Shown: one piece after another, positions 18,297 to 28,867 of the stretch
How the letters are laid out: every line of letters starts with the position of its first letter
How positions within the stretch are numbered: the stretch's first letter is position 1
Assembly: GCA_023228995.1 (NCBI GenBank)
Contig: JALOAD010000012.1
Span: 11,933-75,932, forward strand
Length of the DNA: 64,000 nt
Source: JALOAD01 sp023228995 [NCBI: Candidatus Muiribacterium halophilum]
Lineage (GTDB): Bacteria > Muiribacteriota > Muiribacteriia > Muiribacteriales
Reading direction: 5' to 3'
Position numbers and translations under genes: made by a program
Notes under the pieces: generated by a model
Databases searched by the model: none
What the model saw: only the letters and a program-made list of their open reading frames with translations
What the model was told of the DNA's origin: nothing

Positions 18297-19661
18297 ATGT
18301 TTCTTACAGCTGAAGAGATTTTACAAACAATAAGTATGGTAAGTGTTGAGAATTTTGATGTTAGGACAACTACTCTAGGAATTAGTCTTAGAGATTGTCG
18401 TGGTGTTGATGCAGATGCAACTGCAAAAAAAATATATGATAAAATTTGTTTTAGAGCAGAAAAACTTATTTCATGTGCAAACATTATAGAAGCAAAATAT
18501 GGACTTCCGATTGTTAATAAAAGAGCTTCTGTAACTCCAATTGCAGTTATAGGAGATGGTTTTGACAAGGATGGAATGATAAAACTTGCTATAGCTATGG
18601 ATAAAGCTGCCGAAACTGTAGGAATAAACTATATTGGTGGATTTTCAGCTCTTGTACAAAAAGGTGCTACTGTAGGCGATCTTGCTCTTATAGAGGCTAT
18701 ACCAGAAGCTTTAAATATTACTCAAAGAGTTTGTTCTTCTGTCAATGTTGCTTCGACTAAAGCAGGAATAAATCTTGATATGATATATAAAATGGCTAAG
18801 CAAATAAAAAAAACTGCTGAACTTACAGCAGATCGTGGAAGTATAGGATGTGCAAAACTTGTTGTTTTTGCCAATGCTGTAGAAGATAATCCTTTTATTG
18901 CAGGAGCTTTTCATGGTATATCTGAACCAGAAGTTGTTCTTAATGTTGGTATTAGCGGACCTGGTGTTGTAAGACATGTATTAGAAAAAAATGGAAAAGG
19001 ATTAAACATTGGAGATCTTGCGGAATTAATTAAGAAAACTGCTTTTAAAATAACTAGAATGGGTCAGCTTGTTGGTCAGGAAGTTTCTGAACTTATGGGT
19101 GTTCCTTTTGGTATAGTTGATATTTCTCTTGCTCCTACACCAGCTATAGGTGATTCTGTTGCAAATATACTTGAACTTATGGGTCTTGAAATGTGTGGTA
19201 CAGATGGTACGACATTTGCTCTAGCTATTTTAAATGATGCTGTTAAAAAAGGTGGAGTTATGGCAACACAGAGAGTTGGTGGTCTTTCAGGAGCATTTAT
19301 TCCTGTAAGTGAAGACGAAGGAATGATAAAAGCTGTAGAATGTGGAGCTTTATCTTTAGAAAGACTTCAATGTATGACATGTGTTTGTTCTGTAGGTCTT
19401 GATATGATAGCAATACCTGGTGATACTTCTGTTGAAACTATTGCAGGTATAATTGCTGATGAAATGGCAATTGGTGTTATTAATACCAAAACTACTGCTG
19501 CAAGACTTATTCCTGTAATTGGAAAAGGTGTTGGAGAAAAAGTATGTTATGGTGGTCTTTTAGGAGATGCTCCTATAATGGCAGTTGGAAAATATTCATG
19601 TGCTGAAATTATTAAAAGAGGTGGTAGAGTACCAGCTCCAATAAATTCTTTAAAAAATTGA
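18297..19661 (+). CDS. UPF0210 (DUF711, PFL-like) family protein
   Basis: 454 aa, full family length. Recognisable stretches: [59 protein letters not shown] and [20 protein letters not shown]. The family shares a fold with pyruvate formate-lyase-like enzymes; the reaction is unknown. Paired with the upstream ACT-domain gene. Composition is richer in G than its neighbours, reflecting strong conservation. RBS AAGGGGG. Confidence 0.93.
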   Translation: MFLTAEEILQTISMVSVENFDVRTTTLGISLRDCRGVDADATAKKIYDKICFRAEKLISCANIIEAKYGLPIVNKRASVTPIAVIGDGFDKDGMIKLAIAMDKAAETVGINYIGGFSALVQKGATVGDLALIEAIPEALNITQRVCSSVNVASTKAGINLDMIYKMAKQIKKTAELTADRGSIGCAKLVVFANAVEDNPFIAGAFHGISEPEVVLNVGISGPGVVRHVLEKNGKGLNIGDLAELIKKTAFKITRMGQLVGQEVSELMGVPFGIVDISLAPTPAIGDSVANILELMGLEMCGTDGTTFALAILNDAVKKGGVMATQRVGGLSGAFIPVSEDEGMIKAVECGALSLERLQCMTCVCSVGLDMIAIPGDTSVETIAGIIADEMAIGVINTKTTAARLIPVIGKGVGEKVCYGGLLGDAPIMAVGKYSCAEIIKRGGRVPAPINSLKN

Positions 19662-20776
19662 AGAAAAAAATTGGTTTTTATATACATATACCTTTTTGTC
19701 ACAGTAAGTGTTCTTACTGTGACTTTTATTCTATATCAGATTTTTCTTTAGAATTAAAAAAAAATTATTTAGATAGATTGCTAAAACACATTGATTATAT
19801 GGGTTGCAGGTTTTCTAATGATTACAAACCAAATACTTTGTTTATAGGTGGAGGAACACCTTCTATATATTCCGCTGAAGAGCTTGGTGCTTTAGTAAAA
19901 AGAGTTCAAAAAAATTTTAATTGTGAATTTTTAGAAAGTACAGTTGAGATAAATCCTAATGTTATAGATTATAATTTTATTGATAAACTATATAAAGGTA
20001 ATTTTTTTAACAGGATTTCTTTTGGTCTTCAGAGTCCTTTTAAAAAAGATAATACTTATCTTGGACGAAATTTCAATGAAAAGAGTGTTGAAATATTAAA
20101 ATATGCTTTGTCTATATTTGAAAATGTAAGTATTGATATGGTTTGTGGCTATGATGGATTTAATAGCGAAAAAATAATTGAAAAATTAAATTTACAAGGA
20201 ATTTTACCTAAAATCAAACATATTTCTCTTTATATGCTCAAGTATTCAGAAAGTTTTAGCGAGAAATTTAAAGAAAAAATATGTGATGATGATATTCAAG
20301 TTGAAAATTATAAAAAAATGATAAATCTTATTAAAAAAAATAATTTCAAACAATATGAAATTTCAAATTTTTGTAAAACTAATTATGAATGTAAACATAA
20401 TTTGCATTATTGGAAATATCATGATTATTTAGGTGTTGGGTCTAATGCTTCTATAAAATTTGAGAATAATATAGTTTGTTTTCCAAAATTAAATGATTAT
20501 ATGATGAAAGATTTTGAAGAAACAATTGAAGATGTTGAAAATACAGAGGAATATCCTGATAAAATTATAATGCGTATGAGACTTTGTGAGGGTATGAGTT
20601 TTTTAGAACTTAAAAAAATTAATCCTAATTTGCCTGATATCATGAATATATTATATAATAGGTATAAAGATTGTTTTAAAAAAGATTTTGATAAAATTAG
20701 TTTTTCTCAAAAAGGTTTTATTTTTTCAAATACATTATTAAGTAGTATGCTTGAAATTATGGAGGAAAGAAAATGA
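19658..20776 (+). CDS. hemW: HemW-like radical SAM protein (heme chaperone / coproporphyrinogen-III oxidase-like)
   Basis: 372 aa. TTG start overlapping the previous stop by 4 bases. Radical SAM motif CHSKCSYC (CX3CX2C) near residues 13-20, followed by [17 protein letters not shown] (about 64-76); [26 protein letters not shown]. The Cys motif and GGGTPS are diagnostic of the HemN/HemW group; the missing N-terminal extension of true HemN favours HemW. Whether it traffics heme here is inference. Confidence 0.9.
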   Translation: MKKKIGFYIHIPFCHSKCSYCDFYSISDFSLELKKNYLDRLLKHIDYMGCRFSNDYKPNTLFIGGGTPSIYSAEELGALVKRVQKNFNCEFLESTVEINPNVIDYNFIDKLYKGNFFNRISFGLQSPFKKDNTYLGRNFNEKSVEILKYALSIFENVSIDMVCGYDGFNSEKIIEKLNLQGILPKIKHISLYMLKYSESFSEKFKEKICDDDIQVENYKKMINLIKKNNFKQYEISNFCKTNYECKHNLHYWKYHDYLGVGSNASIKFENNIVCFPKLNDYMMKDFEETIEDVENTEEYPDKIIMRMRLCEGMSFLELKKINPNLPDIMNILYNRYKDCFKKDFDKISFSQKGFIFSNTLLSSMLEIMEERK

Positions 20777-22287
20777 AAAAAATCATTTTTATATTTATAT
20801 TTTGTTTTTCTATTTCTGCGTTTTCTGCCGGAAATATAGATCTTCTTATAAATCTTATAAATTTTTATAATTCCAATTCTCAATTTGAAAAATCTTTGGA
20901 GCAGGCTGAAAAAGGTTTAGAACTTGAACCTAATAATGCTAAATTGCTTGAGCTTAAGGAAGAAATTTTAAAAAAAATTCAAGAAAGTAAAAATAAAAAA
21001 GAGGAAAAAGAAGAAATTATAAAAAATCCTTCAATAAAAACAGATAATATTGAAGCTATTGAAAATATTATTCCAAAGAAAAAATTAAGACCTTTTAAAT
21101 ATTTTAGTGATGCTGAAAAACAGAAAATAGGTGATATTTTAGAAAAAGCTATTGATTTAAAAAGTCTTGGCAGAAATTCAGATGCTAAGAAAAAATTTGA
21201 AGAAGTTTTAAAATATGATGATCTTAATGAAGATGCTAATTTTTATCTTGGAGTTCTTTGTGTTGATGAAGGTAAATATGATATTGCTAAGACTTATTTT
21301 AACAATGTTTTAACTTATGATCAAAATAATAATCAGGTTTTGTATTGGCTTGGACTTGTTTATATGAGAGAAAATGATAAAGCTAAAGCTAAAGCTTATT
21401 TTCTTGAAACTGTTAAAAAACAGCCTAATAGTGTATTAGGTTATGTTCAACTTGCAAGTATTTATGAATCAGAAAACAATGTTGCTAGTGCTGAAAAATA
21501 TTATAAAAAAGCAATTGAAGTAGATAAAAGACTTATTAATATTTATAAAAGCCTGTCAGATTTATATGTTACAAGATCTTATTATTCTAAAGCTATAGAA
21601 GTATATAGAGAAATGATAAATACTTTTCCCAAAAATGCTTATGGTTATTCAGGTCTTGCTACTATGCTTCTTTTGACTGGTGATTATGAGAATGGAGCAA
21701 TATATTTTCAAAATGCTTATAAAATTGATGATAAAAATCCAGAAGTTATTGCATTATCTGCAATGTATAGTTTTTATGCAGGAAAGAATGCTGAAGCTGA
21801 AGAGCGTTTGGGACAAGCAATAGAAAAAGAAGGTGATAATCTTAAAATATATAGGCTTATTGTAAATGTTTTAAAAAATTCTTCAAATATTGAAGGTGTT
21901 AAAAAGTATTCAGAGATTGGATTGCAGTTTTTTCCATTAGATTCGATTTTAAATTTTGAATTAGGTAAATATTATAGTAATAGAAATGAAAATGAGAAAG
22001 CTCTTCCTTATCTTGAAAAATCTTTCCAAGTTGATTCTGAGGATTCTAATATACTTTTAACTCTTGCTCAAACTTATAATAAAGCAGGTTATTATGTTGA
22101 TTCACTTAATAAATATAAAATACTTGTAAATAAATTTAAAGATTCTAAAGAAAGACCAAAATGGTTGGAAGAAGCTAGAAATGTTCTGACTGTTTATAAT
22201 AAAGAAAAAGAAATTCAAATTGAATCTCCTCAAAGTAATTTTGACGATAATGCAGTTTATGATTTTAATATTCCACAAGGTTTTTAA
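20773..22287 (+). CDS. secreted tetratricopeptide repeat protein
   Basis: 504 aa. Signal peptide [20 protein letters not shown], then a first TPR, a charged linker (about 70-110; repeated KKEEKEE and K/E runs), and about nine TPRs (about 120-480) with the A-x-x-x-(F/Y/L) and hydrophobic-G/A patterns, e.g. YLGVLCVDEGKYDIAKTYF and YWLGLVYMRENDKAKAKAYF. Likely periplasmic scaffold. It lies a few genes before the pilus operon, so a pilus-biogenesis role (PilF/PilW-like) is possible but unproven. Overlaps hemW by 4 bases and miaA by 1. Confidence 0.8.
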   Translation: MKKIIFIFIFCFSISAFSAGNIDLLINLINFYNSNSQFEKSLEQAEKGLELEPNNAKLLELKEEILKKIQESKNKKEEKEEIIKNPSIKTDNIEAIENIIPKKKLRPFKYFSDAEKQKIGDILEKAIDLKSLGRNSDAKKKFEEVLKYDDLNEDANFYLGVLCVDEGKYDIAKTYFNNVLTYDQNNNQVLYWLGLVYMRENDKAKAKAYFLETVKKQPNSVLGYVQLASIYESENNVASAEKYYKKAIEVDKRLINIYKSLSDLYVTRSYYSKAIEVYREMINTFPKNAYGYSGLATMLLLTGDYENGAIYFQNAYKIDDKNPEVIALSAMYSFYAGKNAEAEERLGQAIEKEGDNLKIYRLIVNVLKNSSNIEGVKKYSEIGLQFFPLDSILNFELGKYYSNRNENEKALPYLEKSFQVDSEDSNILLTLAQTYNKAGYYVDSLNKYKILVNKFKDSKERPKWLEEARNVLTVYNKEKEIQIESPQSNFDDNAVYDFNIPQGF

Positions 22288-23210
22288 TGGATTTTAAAAA
22301 TAAGATAATTGTAATTGGCGGACAGACGGCTTCAGGAAAAACTAGTATGTCTCTTGATATATGTCAGCAATTTAATGGTGAAGTAGTTTCTAGCGATTCA
22401 GTTCAAATATATAAATATCTTGATATTGGTTCTGCCAAACCTTCTTTATCAGAAAGAGCAATTATAGAGCATAGTATGATTGATATTGTTGAGCCTTGTA
22501 AAGAGTTTGATGTAAAAGAATATACTCAAAAAGCTGAAATTTGTCTTGATAATATATGGAAAAAAAACAAAATACCAGTTCTAACCGGAGGAACTGGGTT
22601 TTATGTAGAATCGTTATTATGTGGATTACCAAAAATAAAAAATGATTGTGATATTAGAAAAAAATACGAAAATATTTTAAAAGAAAAAGGTAGAGAATAT
22701 TTGTTTTCTATTTTACAAAGAAAATGGCCTGAAAGAGCTATTACGCTTCATATAAATGATACTAAAAGAATTATAAGAAGTATTGAGATATATGAAACTG
22801 GTGGTAAAGAACAATTTGAAAATTTTAACAAAAAATTAAAATTTGATATTTTATTTTTTTATATTGAACCTGAAAAAGAATTAAATGAAAAAAATATAAA
22901 AAAAAGAGTTTTAAATATGATTAAAAATGGTCTTATTGATGAAGTTGAATTTGTTTTAAGAGAAAAAGGTTTTTCAAGACAATCAAAAACTGCAATTGGT
23001 TATAAAGAAACTATTGACTTTATTGAGTCAAATAATAATATAGAAGAACTTGTTTTTAATATATCTCTTCATACAAGGCAATTTGCTAAAAGACAGAGAA
23101 CTTTTTTTAAAAATAAATTTAAAAAAATGATTTTTCTTGAAAGTTATGATATAAATAATTATCATATTAAAAAAGAAACAGAAAAATTTCTGGAGGGTAA
23201 CAATGTCTAA
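22287..23210 (+). CDS. miaA: tRNA dimethylallyltransferase
   Basis: 307-aa enzyme that prenylates A37 of tRNAs reading UNN codons, such as the tRNA-Phe and tRNA-Cys at 5.6 kb. P-loop GGQTASGKTSMS (about 11-22), DSVQIYKYLDIGSAKPS (about 38-54), LTGGTGFYVESLL (about 99-111), SKTAIGYKE and TRQFAKRQRTFF near the C-terminus. Translationally coupled to the TPR gene (TAATG) and overlaps hfq by 8 bases; the miaA-hfq order is widely conserved. Confidence 0.96.
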   Translation: MDFKNKIIVIGGQTASGKTSMSLDICQQFNGEVVSSDSVQIYKYLDIGSAKPSLSERAIIEHSMIDIVEPCKEFDVKEYTQKAEICLDNIWKKNKIPVLTGGTGFYVESLLCGLPKIKNDCDIRKKYENILKEKGREYLFSILQRKWPERAITLHINDTKRIIRSIEIYETGGKEQFENFNKKLKFDILFFYIEPEKELNEKNIKKRVLNMIKNGLIDEVEFVLREKGFSRQSKTAIGYKETIDFIESNNNIEELVFNISLHTRQFAKRQRTFFKNKFKKMIFLESYDINNYHIKKETEKFLEGNNV

Positions 23211-23421
23211 TAAAATTAATTTACAGGATTTATTTCTTGATAACATAATAAAAAAAAGATCAGAAATAATGATATTTCTCACAAATGGTATAAAATTAAG
23301 AGGCTATATAAAAGCTTATGATTCTTTTACAGTTCTCATGGAAGATAATGAAAAACAGCAGCTTATTTTTAAGCATGCTATTTCAACATTGGTGTCTTCA
23401 GAAAAAGTTGAAATTAAATAA
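23203..23421 (+). CDS. hfq: RNA chaperone Hfq
   Basis: 72 aa, Sm fold. N-terminal NLQDLFLDNIIKKRSEIMIFLTNG; Sm1 G-Y-I-K-A-Y-D-S-F-T; Sm2 FKHAISTLVSS, close to the canonical YKHAIST. It has almost no C-terminal tail, like other short Hfqs. Start set by AGGGTAA before the ATG inside miaA. Presence implies sRNA-based regulation in this organism. Confidence 0.96.
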   Translation: MSNKINLQDLFLDNIIKKRSEIMIFLTNGIKLRGYIKAYDSFTVLMEDNEKQQLIFKHAISTLVSSEKVEIK

Positions 23422-23505
23422 TACCAGTCACCTGTTTTAATATAAATAACAGCAATTCCGATAAAATAATAACTATTATTATTTTTCTAAAGACAGGAGA
23501 GGGTA

Positions 23506-25254
23506 ATGTCGTCAGAATTTATATATAAAAAGAAAATAGGTCAGATTCTTATAGAAAACGACTTTATAACAGAAGAACAATTATCTGACAGTCTTAAAAT
23601 TCAGATTGAAACTTCAGATCTTATTGGTGAAATTCTAATTCAAAAGGGTTATCTTACAGAAGAACAACTTGCACAAGGTTTAGCTATTCAGTTTGATAGT
23701 GAATACTATTCTCCAGATAGAGTAAAGCTTGAAGAAGCAGTTTTAGCGAGAGTTCCTGAAAATCTTATTAAAATGTATTATTTTATACCGCTTGATATTG
23801 ATGCGGGAAGAATAATGATTCTTATTTTTGATCCTACCAATGTAACAATGCTTGATGCTCTTCAGACTGTTCTTGGAATTAAAGTTGAATTTGCTGTCGC
23901 TTCAAAAGAAAAAATCACTCAAGTAATAAATGATTATTATTTTGCAGAAGAAAAAGAAAAAACACTTGACGATGTTAATATGGATGAAATGCTTTCTGAT
24001 GCTGGTCTTGATATGAAAGTTGAAACTATTGGAGAAGATGATGCTAAAGATCCAGATCTTCTCAAGGCAGCTGATCAGAAACCTATAATAGCACTTGTCA
24101 ATAAAATAATTCTTGATGCAATAAAAAAGAAAGCTTCTGATATTCATTTAGAAGTGCATGAAAAAAAAGTTGTTATAAGATATAGAATGGATGGTGATCT
24201 TTATGATCAGCCTGCTATTAATAAAAAAGCAGCATCAGCAATTGTTTCAAGAATAAAAATTATATCTAATCTTAATATAGCTGAAAAAAGAATTCCACAG
24301 GATGGAGCGTTTTCTCTTAAAATTGGAAAGTCAAAGATAGATTTTCGAGTATCTGTACTTCCATGTATTTGGGGAGAAAATGTTGTAATAAGAATACTTT
24401 CTAAAGATTCTGTGTCGCTTGATTTGGAAACATTGGGATTTACTGATTTTCAGCTTAAAATTTTTAAAAAAAATATTCAAAAACCTTTTGGACTTATTCT
24501 AAATAGTGGACCTACGGGTTCTGGTAAAACAACAACTCTTTATGCTGCACTTTCAAGGATTAACACAAGAGATGTAAAAATTATTACTGTGGAAGATCCT
24601 GTGGAATATCAGCTTGAAGGAATACATCAAACTCAGGTTTTTATTAATAAAAATGAACCTGATAGATCGCTTACATTTGCTTCAGGATTAAGATCAATAC
24701 TAAGACAAGATCCAGATGTTGTAATGATTGGGGAAATTCGAGATGAAACAACAGCTGAAATTGCGGTAAATGCTGCGTTAACAGGGCATCTTGTGTTTTC
24801 AACAGTTCATGCTAATAACTCTATTGATGTTATTAATAGGATGAAAACGCTTGGTGTTGACAAATACTTGCTTTGTTCGGCATTTGTAATGGTAATTGCT
24901 CAGAGACTTGTAAAACAACTGTGTACTGAATGTAAAGAAGAATATGACCCTTCTGAGGAAGAGTTTGAAGCTATGGGAAAGAAAAAATCCGATTATCCTA
25001 ATCAGAAGTTTTTTAGGCCGGTTGGATGTGATAAATGTAATGGAACTGGTTATAAAGGCAGAAGAGCTGTTTATGAAATACTTGATTTAACTCCTGCTAT
25101 AAAAGAGCTTATAGTAACTGAAAAAACTCCGTTTGATATTCAAAAAAAAGCTGTAGAACAAGGAACTGATCTTCTTGTTGATGCTGGTATGATAAAAGCA
25201 ATAGGCGGAAGTACTTCGCTTGAAGAAGTAAAAAGTCTGGCGGCTGACTTTTAA
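23506..25254 (+). CDS. pilB: type IV pilus assembly ATPase PilB (GspE family)
   Basis: 582-aa hexameric extension motor. N-terminal MshEN/T2SSE_N domain (about 1-150: IGQILIENDFITEEQLSDSL, then a second EILIQKGYLTEEQLAQGL half), N2 domain with RMDGDLYD and RIPQDGAFSL, Walker A GPTGSGKTTTLY (about 331-342), Asp box VEDPVEYQL, Walker B VVMIGEIRDE, His box TGHLVFSTVHAN. A zinc-binding four-cysteine motif, CTEC ... CDKCNGTGYKGR (about 474-515), follows. Strong RBS CAGGAGAGG. First gene of the pilM-N-O-P-C-Q operon. A paralogue lies at 40.2 kb. Confidence 0.94.
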   Translation: MSSEFIYKKKIGQILIENDFITEEQLSDSLKIQIETSDLIGEILIQKGYLTEEQLAQGLAIQFDSEYYSPDRVKLEEAVLARVPENLIKMYYFIPLDIDAGRIMILIFDPTNVTMLDALQTVLGIKVEFAVASKEKITQVINDYYFAEEKEKTLDDVNMDEMLSDAGLDMKVETIGEDDAKDPDLLKAADQKPIIALVNKIILDAIKKKASDIHLEVHEKKVVIRYRMDGDLYDQPAINKKAASAIVSRIKIISNLNIAEKRIPQDGAFSLKIGKSKIDFRVSVLPCIWGENVVIRILSKDSVSLDLETLGFTDFQLKIFKKNIQKPFGLILNSGPTGSGKTTTLYAALSRINTRDVKIITVEDPVEYQLEGIHQTQVFINKNEPDRSLTFASGLRSILRQDPDVVMIGEIRDETTAEIAVNAALTGHLVFSTVHANNSIDVINRMKTLGVDKYLLCSAFVMVIAQRLVKQLCTECKEEYDPSEEEFEAMGKKKSDYPNQKFFRPVGCDKCNGTGYKGRRAVYEILDLTPAIKELIVTEKTPFDIQKKAVEQGTDLLVDAGMIKAIGGSTSLEEVKSLAADF

Positions 25255-25266
25255 AGGTGGTTTAAT

Positions 25267-26343
25267 TTGGGAATCAAAGAACTTTTGGGACTTGGTAATA
25301 AATTTGTATCCTATGATATTGGGTCATCGGCTATTAAAATAGTTGAACTTGAAAGCAGAGTAGGAACAAAAATCGAATTATCTAAATTTGATATATTTAA
25401 TATACCAAGAGATATGATAAATGTTAATTTCAATGATTCTTTGGTTGTTGATAAAAATTCATTTAAAGATCTTCTTTATGATCATACAATTAAAAATAAA
25501 ATTAAAAATCAAAAATGCGGTATTATGCTTTCAGATGGAAATGCTATTATAAACTGGTTGAATATAAAACTTAATCCTGGAGAAAATCTTAATGCTTCTA
25601 TTTCAGAAAAACTTGGTGCATTATTTCCGTCAGATATTGCAAACTGGGATTTTCATTGGCAGGTACTTGAAGAAAAAAAAGATAATTTCACTATAATAAG
25701 CGAAGCAATTCTTAAAGATAATGTTATGGAAATTGGTGAAATATTCCACGAAATATCTATGTGGCCACATTTTCTTGATGTATCATGTTTTAATTCTATG
25801 AATATGTTTCATAATTTTCTTGTTTCATCTGATAATAACAAAAAAAATATTTCACTTATATACCTTGGTAACGATTCTACAACAGTTATGATTTTTAATA
25901 ATGGAATGCTTAAATCTTTTAGACTTATACCTTTTGGCGGAAAAGATTTTACATCAGCTATATGTGATGGTTTAGGCATGACATATGAAGATGCTGAAAA
26001 TTTTAAGCATAATGAAAGATTTTTTTTAAGAGAATATTCAGATGAACAAAATAAGCTTGAAAATTATAATGTTGTTAAAAATGTATTTGGTGAAATTGTA
26101 AAAGGTATTTATAATTCATTTGACTCTTATCTTGCAAAATTTAGAGAATTTAAAATACATAAAATAATACTTTATGGTGGAACTGCAAATTTTCGAAATA
26201 TAAATGTACTTTTACAAAAACATCTTAATATTCCAGTTACTTTAGGAAGTGAACTTGTTACTGTTAAGCATAATGGTAATGAACTTTCGTCAGATGAAAA
26301 AAATTTATTGATTCCAGTTATTGGAGGCTTGATTAGAGACTAA
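25267..26343 (+). CDS. pilM: type IV pilus inner-membrane platform protein PilM
   Basis: 358-aa actin-like cytoplasmic protein. TTG start after AAAGGTGG. N-terminal FVSYDIGSSAIKIVELE is the PilM phosphate-1 region; later RLIPFGGKDFTSAI and KIILYGGTANFRNINVLLQ. It binds the cytoplasmic N-terminus of PilN. Position between pilB and pilN fits. Sequence between motifs is divergent. Confidence 0.88.
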   Translation: MGIKELLGLGNKFVSYDIGSSAIKIVELESRVGTKIELSKFDIFNIPRDMINVNFNDSLVVDKNSFKDLLYDHTIKNKIKNQKCGIMLSDGNAIINWLNIKLNPGENLNASISEKLGALFPSDIANWDFHWQVLEEKKDNFTIISEAILKDNVMEIGEIFHEISMWPHFLDVSCFNSMNMFHNFLVSSDNNKKNISLIYLGNDSTTVMIFNNGMLKSFRLIPFGGKDFTSAICDGLGMTYEDAENFKHNERFFLREYSDEQNKLENYNVVKNVFGEIVKGIYNSFDSYLAKFREFKIHKIILYGGTANFRNINVLLQKHLNIPVTLGSELVTVKHNGNELSSDEKNLLIPVIGGLIRD

Positions 26344-26345
26344 TT

Positions 26346-27035
26346 ATGAGAATAAATCTTAATGTTTTTCCAAAACACTATCAGTGTGAACCAAGAGATT
26401 ATAAGGCTATTTTTTTTGCTGGTTTAACACTTATAGTTATGATTGTAATGATTTTCTCTGTTTATATTATACAAAAATGGAGATTTTCAAGTATGCAGAC
26501 TCAAAGTCTTGAACCTCTTAGAGTTAAAGAAGAACAGATGAAATCTTTACAAACTCAAAAAGCAAGAAAAGAAACTGATTTGAGAAAAAATATATTTCCA
26601 GAAGCTACAAAAGAAGAGCTTAATGAAAGAATTACTAGCTTTAATAAAATTGAAAGAGATTTTTATTGGGGTTTATTTTTTCAAAAACTTGAAGAAGTAA
26701 TTCCTGAAAGAGTGTGGTTAAAAAATTTCTTTATTGAGACAAGTTTAATGAAAGAAATAAGGATAAAAGACCATATTGAGGATATTAAAAGAAAAAGTAA
26801 TATAAGTCATGAAAAAGAAATGGATATTATAAAAAATATTAATAGGAAGATTTATCTTTCTTGTGAAGCGTCTGATATGTTTAAACCTATTGAATTTATA
26901 AAAAATCTTGAACTTAATGAGTATTTTTCAAATATTATAGTTGGAAAAGCTCAAGAAGATTCTGAAAGTTTATCTGTGAGATTTACAATAGAATTTGAAA
27001 TAAATGAAAATCTATTTAAAAGGAAAAAATTATGA
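26346..27035 (+). CDS. pilN: PilN-like type IV pilus assembly protein
   Basis: 229 aa. Short cytoplasmic tail beginning MRINLNVFPKHY, the INL.P motif that docks into PilM. One membrane helix follows (about 25-45), then a coiled coil (about 55-90), then a ferredoxin-like periplasmic domain with VIPERVWLKNFFIE. Starts 2 bases after pilM and overlaps pilO by 4. Identified mainly by topology, the N-terminal motif and order. Confidence 0.82.
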   Translation: MRINLNVFPKHYQCEPRDYKAIFFAGLTLIVMIVMIFSVYIIQKWRFSSMQTQSLEPLRVKEEQMKSLQTQKARKETDLRKNIFPEATKEELNERITSFNKIERDFYWGLFFQKLEEVIPERVWLKNFFIETSLMKEIRIKDHIEDIKRKSNISHEKEMDIIKNINRKIYLSCEASDMFKPIEFIKNLELNEYFSNIIVGKAQEDSESLSVRFTIEFEINENLFKRKKL

Positions 27036-27940
27036 GAACCCGTTCGTCCTCTCTTATGGAGAAGACTATATTTTATGCTTTAGGACTATTTTTTATTGTT
27101 GTTATGTTTATAACAACAGGTCTTATAGTGAATGGATTTAGTAAAAAGATAAATGAGATTAATCAGGCAAAAAGCGAGAGAGAAAACCAAAAAATTAGGC
27201 TTGAAACCGATATTGCTCAGTTAAAAAATGATTTACAAAGACTAGATATTGAAATTGAAAAAGCTATTGATAAAAGAGGTAAAGAAGAAGTAGAATATAA
27301 AGAAATTCTTACAAAATTAAATGAAGCTAAGAATTATCTTCCTCATGCATATATTAAACCTGATATAATGGATCAGATAATAAAAAAACTTGAAGAGTTA
27401 AATCTTAGAATTGGTTATCTTGTTGAAAAAAAAATTGAGTATTTCAGCGTTGATTTTTCTTCTGTAAGTTTTCTTCTTGAAATATCAGGCGATTATTTTA
27501 GAATTAAAAAATTTTTATTTTTTCTAGAAAATCCTTTGAAGATTGAAGATCCTAAAAGTGGTATGATTTGGAATGTTGTATTAAAAGTTCCATATCCTGA
27601 TGGTGTTAATTTTTATAGATTCACTAGAGATATTAAAGCTTTTAATGAAAAACCACAAATTGATGTAATAGAAAAAGTAATTTCACCAGAAATATATTTT
27701 TCAGATATAAACAGCAAGATAATAAAAATAGAAAAACAAAAAGTTCCGGCAGCTAATAATGCTACAGGAGCTAGAAATACTGCTCAGAATCAACCTGTTG
27801 AGATTGAAGTAAAAAAAGTTGATGAAAATCTTTTGAGAAATACTCTTTCAGAAGAGTTTTTATATTTAAATTCCTATAAAGATTCAACTTTGAAAATGAA
27901 TATTGAGATAAAGACTTTCTTTATTACAGAAAAGGAATAG
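27032..27940 (+). CDS. pilO: PilO-like type IV pilus assembly protein
   Basis: 302 aa. One membrane helix (about 12-32), a long coiled coil (about 35-95), then a ferredoxin-like domain with the PilO-type segment DFSSVSFLLEISGDYFRIKKFL (here at about 150-170, where a single-domain fold reads L-x-L-x-G-x-Y-x-x-I/L-x-x-F-L). It dimerises with PilN in the inner-membrane platform. Identification rests on topology, that motif and gene order. Confidence 0.8.
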   Translation: MRTRSSSLMEKTIFYALGLFFIVVMFITTGLIVNGFSKKINEINQAKSERENQKIRLETDIAQLKNDLQRLDIEIEKAIDKRGKEEVEYKEILTKLNEAKNYLPHAYIKPDIMDQIIKKLEELNLRIGYLVEKKIEYFSVDFSSVSFLLEISGDYFRIKKFLFFLENPLKIEDPKSGMIWNVVLKVPYPDGVNFYRFTRDIKAFNEKPQIDVIEKVISPEIYFSDINSKIIKIEKQKVPAANNATGARNTAQNQPVEIEVKKVDENLLRNTLSEEFLYLNSYKDSTLKMNIEIKTFFITEKE

Positions 27941-27945
27941 AATTT

Positions 27946-28848
27946 ATGGAAGATTTAAAAAAATATAAAATACCTTTAATGATTATATTGCCACTTGCTA
28001 TAGTTATGATTTTATATAATTATGTATTTAAAAAAAATGGGGATGATAATGACCCTTATGCTCAAGGGCAAGTACAAGCTCCGATTGTGAATAATCGACC
28101 TCCTGCACAACAACAACAACAGAATACAAGACCAGTGGCCAATACACCAAGACCTGGTGTTGGTGTAGCAAGCCGAACAGATTCTGGTTCAAGAGAAAAA
28201 TTTGATAAGTATAAAGATATAGTTCAAGAAATCTATTCTGACTACGAAGCTGAAGAATTTATTTATAAAGATATTAGAAATTATTTTAGTGATTTCAAAT
28301 TAAGTAATGATATGCAAAAAAAAGCTAAAAATGCTCTATTTATGGCTGAAAACAATATATCTAATGTAGATAAAAAAAATCAAGTAAGTCCTACTGTTAA
28401 TGAATCTTTAAGAATTGCCAAAGAATATATGGATATATCAAGAAAAGCATATAATTCTAGAAATTATCTTAAAGCAGAGATATTTGCTAATAAAACAAAT
28501 GTTGAAATAGATAAGATAGAATCTTTTTTAAGAAGTGAAAATAAACCTGATGATTCAGGAAGTTTATCATTAAATTCAGAAAAAGGACCAAATGTTACAA
28601 TAATATATAAAGGTTTTGTTGAGATTGGTGATAAAAAAATTGCTTATCTTAGAAGAACAGAATCCTACTCAGATAATTCTATTATTGGTGATATGTCAAC
28701 ATTTCTTCAATTACAGGAAGGAGATGAGATTATTTTGTCAGATTCTGAAAAATATATTATAATAGCTATAAAGGAAAGTGAAATAGTTATTTCAAGTGAT
28801 AGAGAACCTAATTTTACCAGAAATATTCCTATTGATAAAGGATTGTAG
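27946..28848 (+). CDS. PilP-like periplasmic linker protein
   Basis: 300 aa. N-terminal membrane helix (about 8-24), then a Pro/Gln/Ala-rich flexible linker (about 35-80, with a run of Gln), a helical middle (about 85-200) and a C-terminal beta domain (about 220-295: VTIIYKGFVEIGDKKIAYLR, then FLQLQEGDEI and YIIIAIKESEIVIS). That pattern resembles the homology-region fold of PilP/GspC, which contacts the secretin. PilP is usually a lipoprotein; no lipobox is visible here. The helical insert is not typical. Role inferred from fold pattern and position between pilO and pilC. Confidence 0.6.
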   Translation: MEDLKKYKIPLMIILPLAIVMILYNYVFKKNGDDNDPYAQGQVQAPIVNNRPPAQQQQQNTRPVANTPRPGVGVASRTDSGSREKFDKYKDIVQEIYSDYEAEEFIYKDIRNYFSDFKLSNDMQKKAKNALFMAENNISNVDKKNQVSPTVNESLRIAKEYMDISRKAYNSRNYLKAEIFANKTNVEIDKIESFLRSENKPDDSGSLSLNSEKGPNVTIIYKGFVEIGDKKIAYLRRTESYSDNSIIGDMSTFLQLQEGDEIILSDSEKYIIIAIKESEIVISSDREPNFTRNIPIDKGL

Positions 28849-28867
28849 CTTAAAGGGAGTTTTTTAA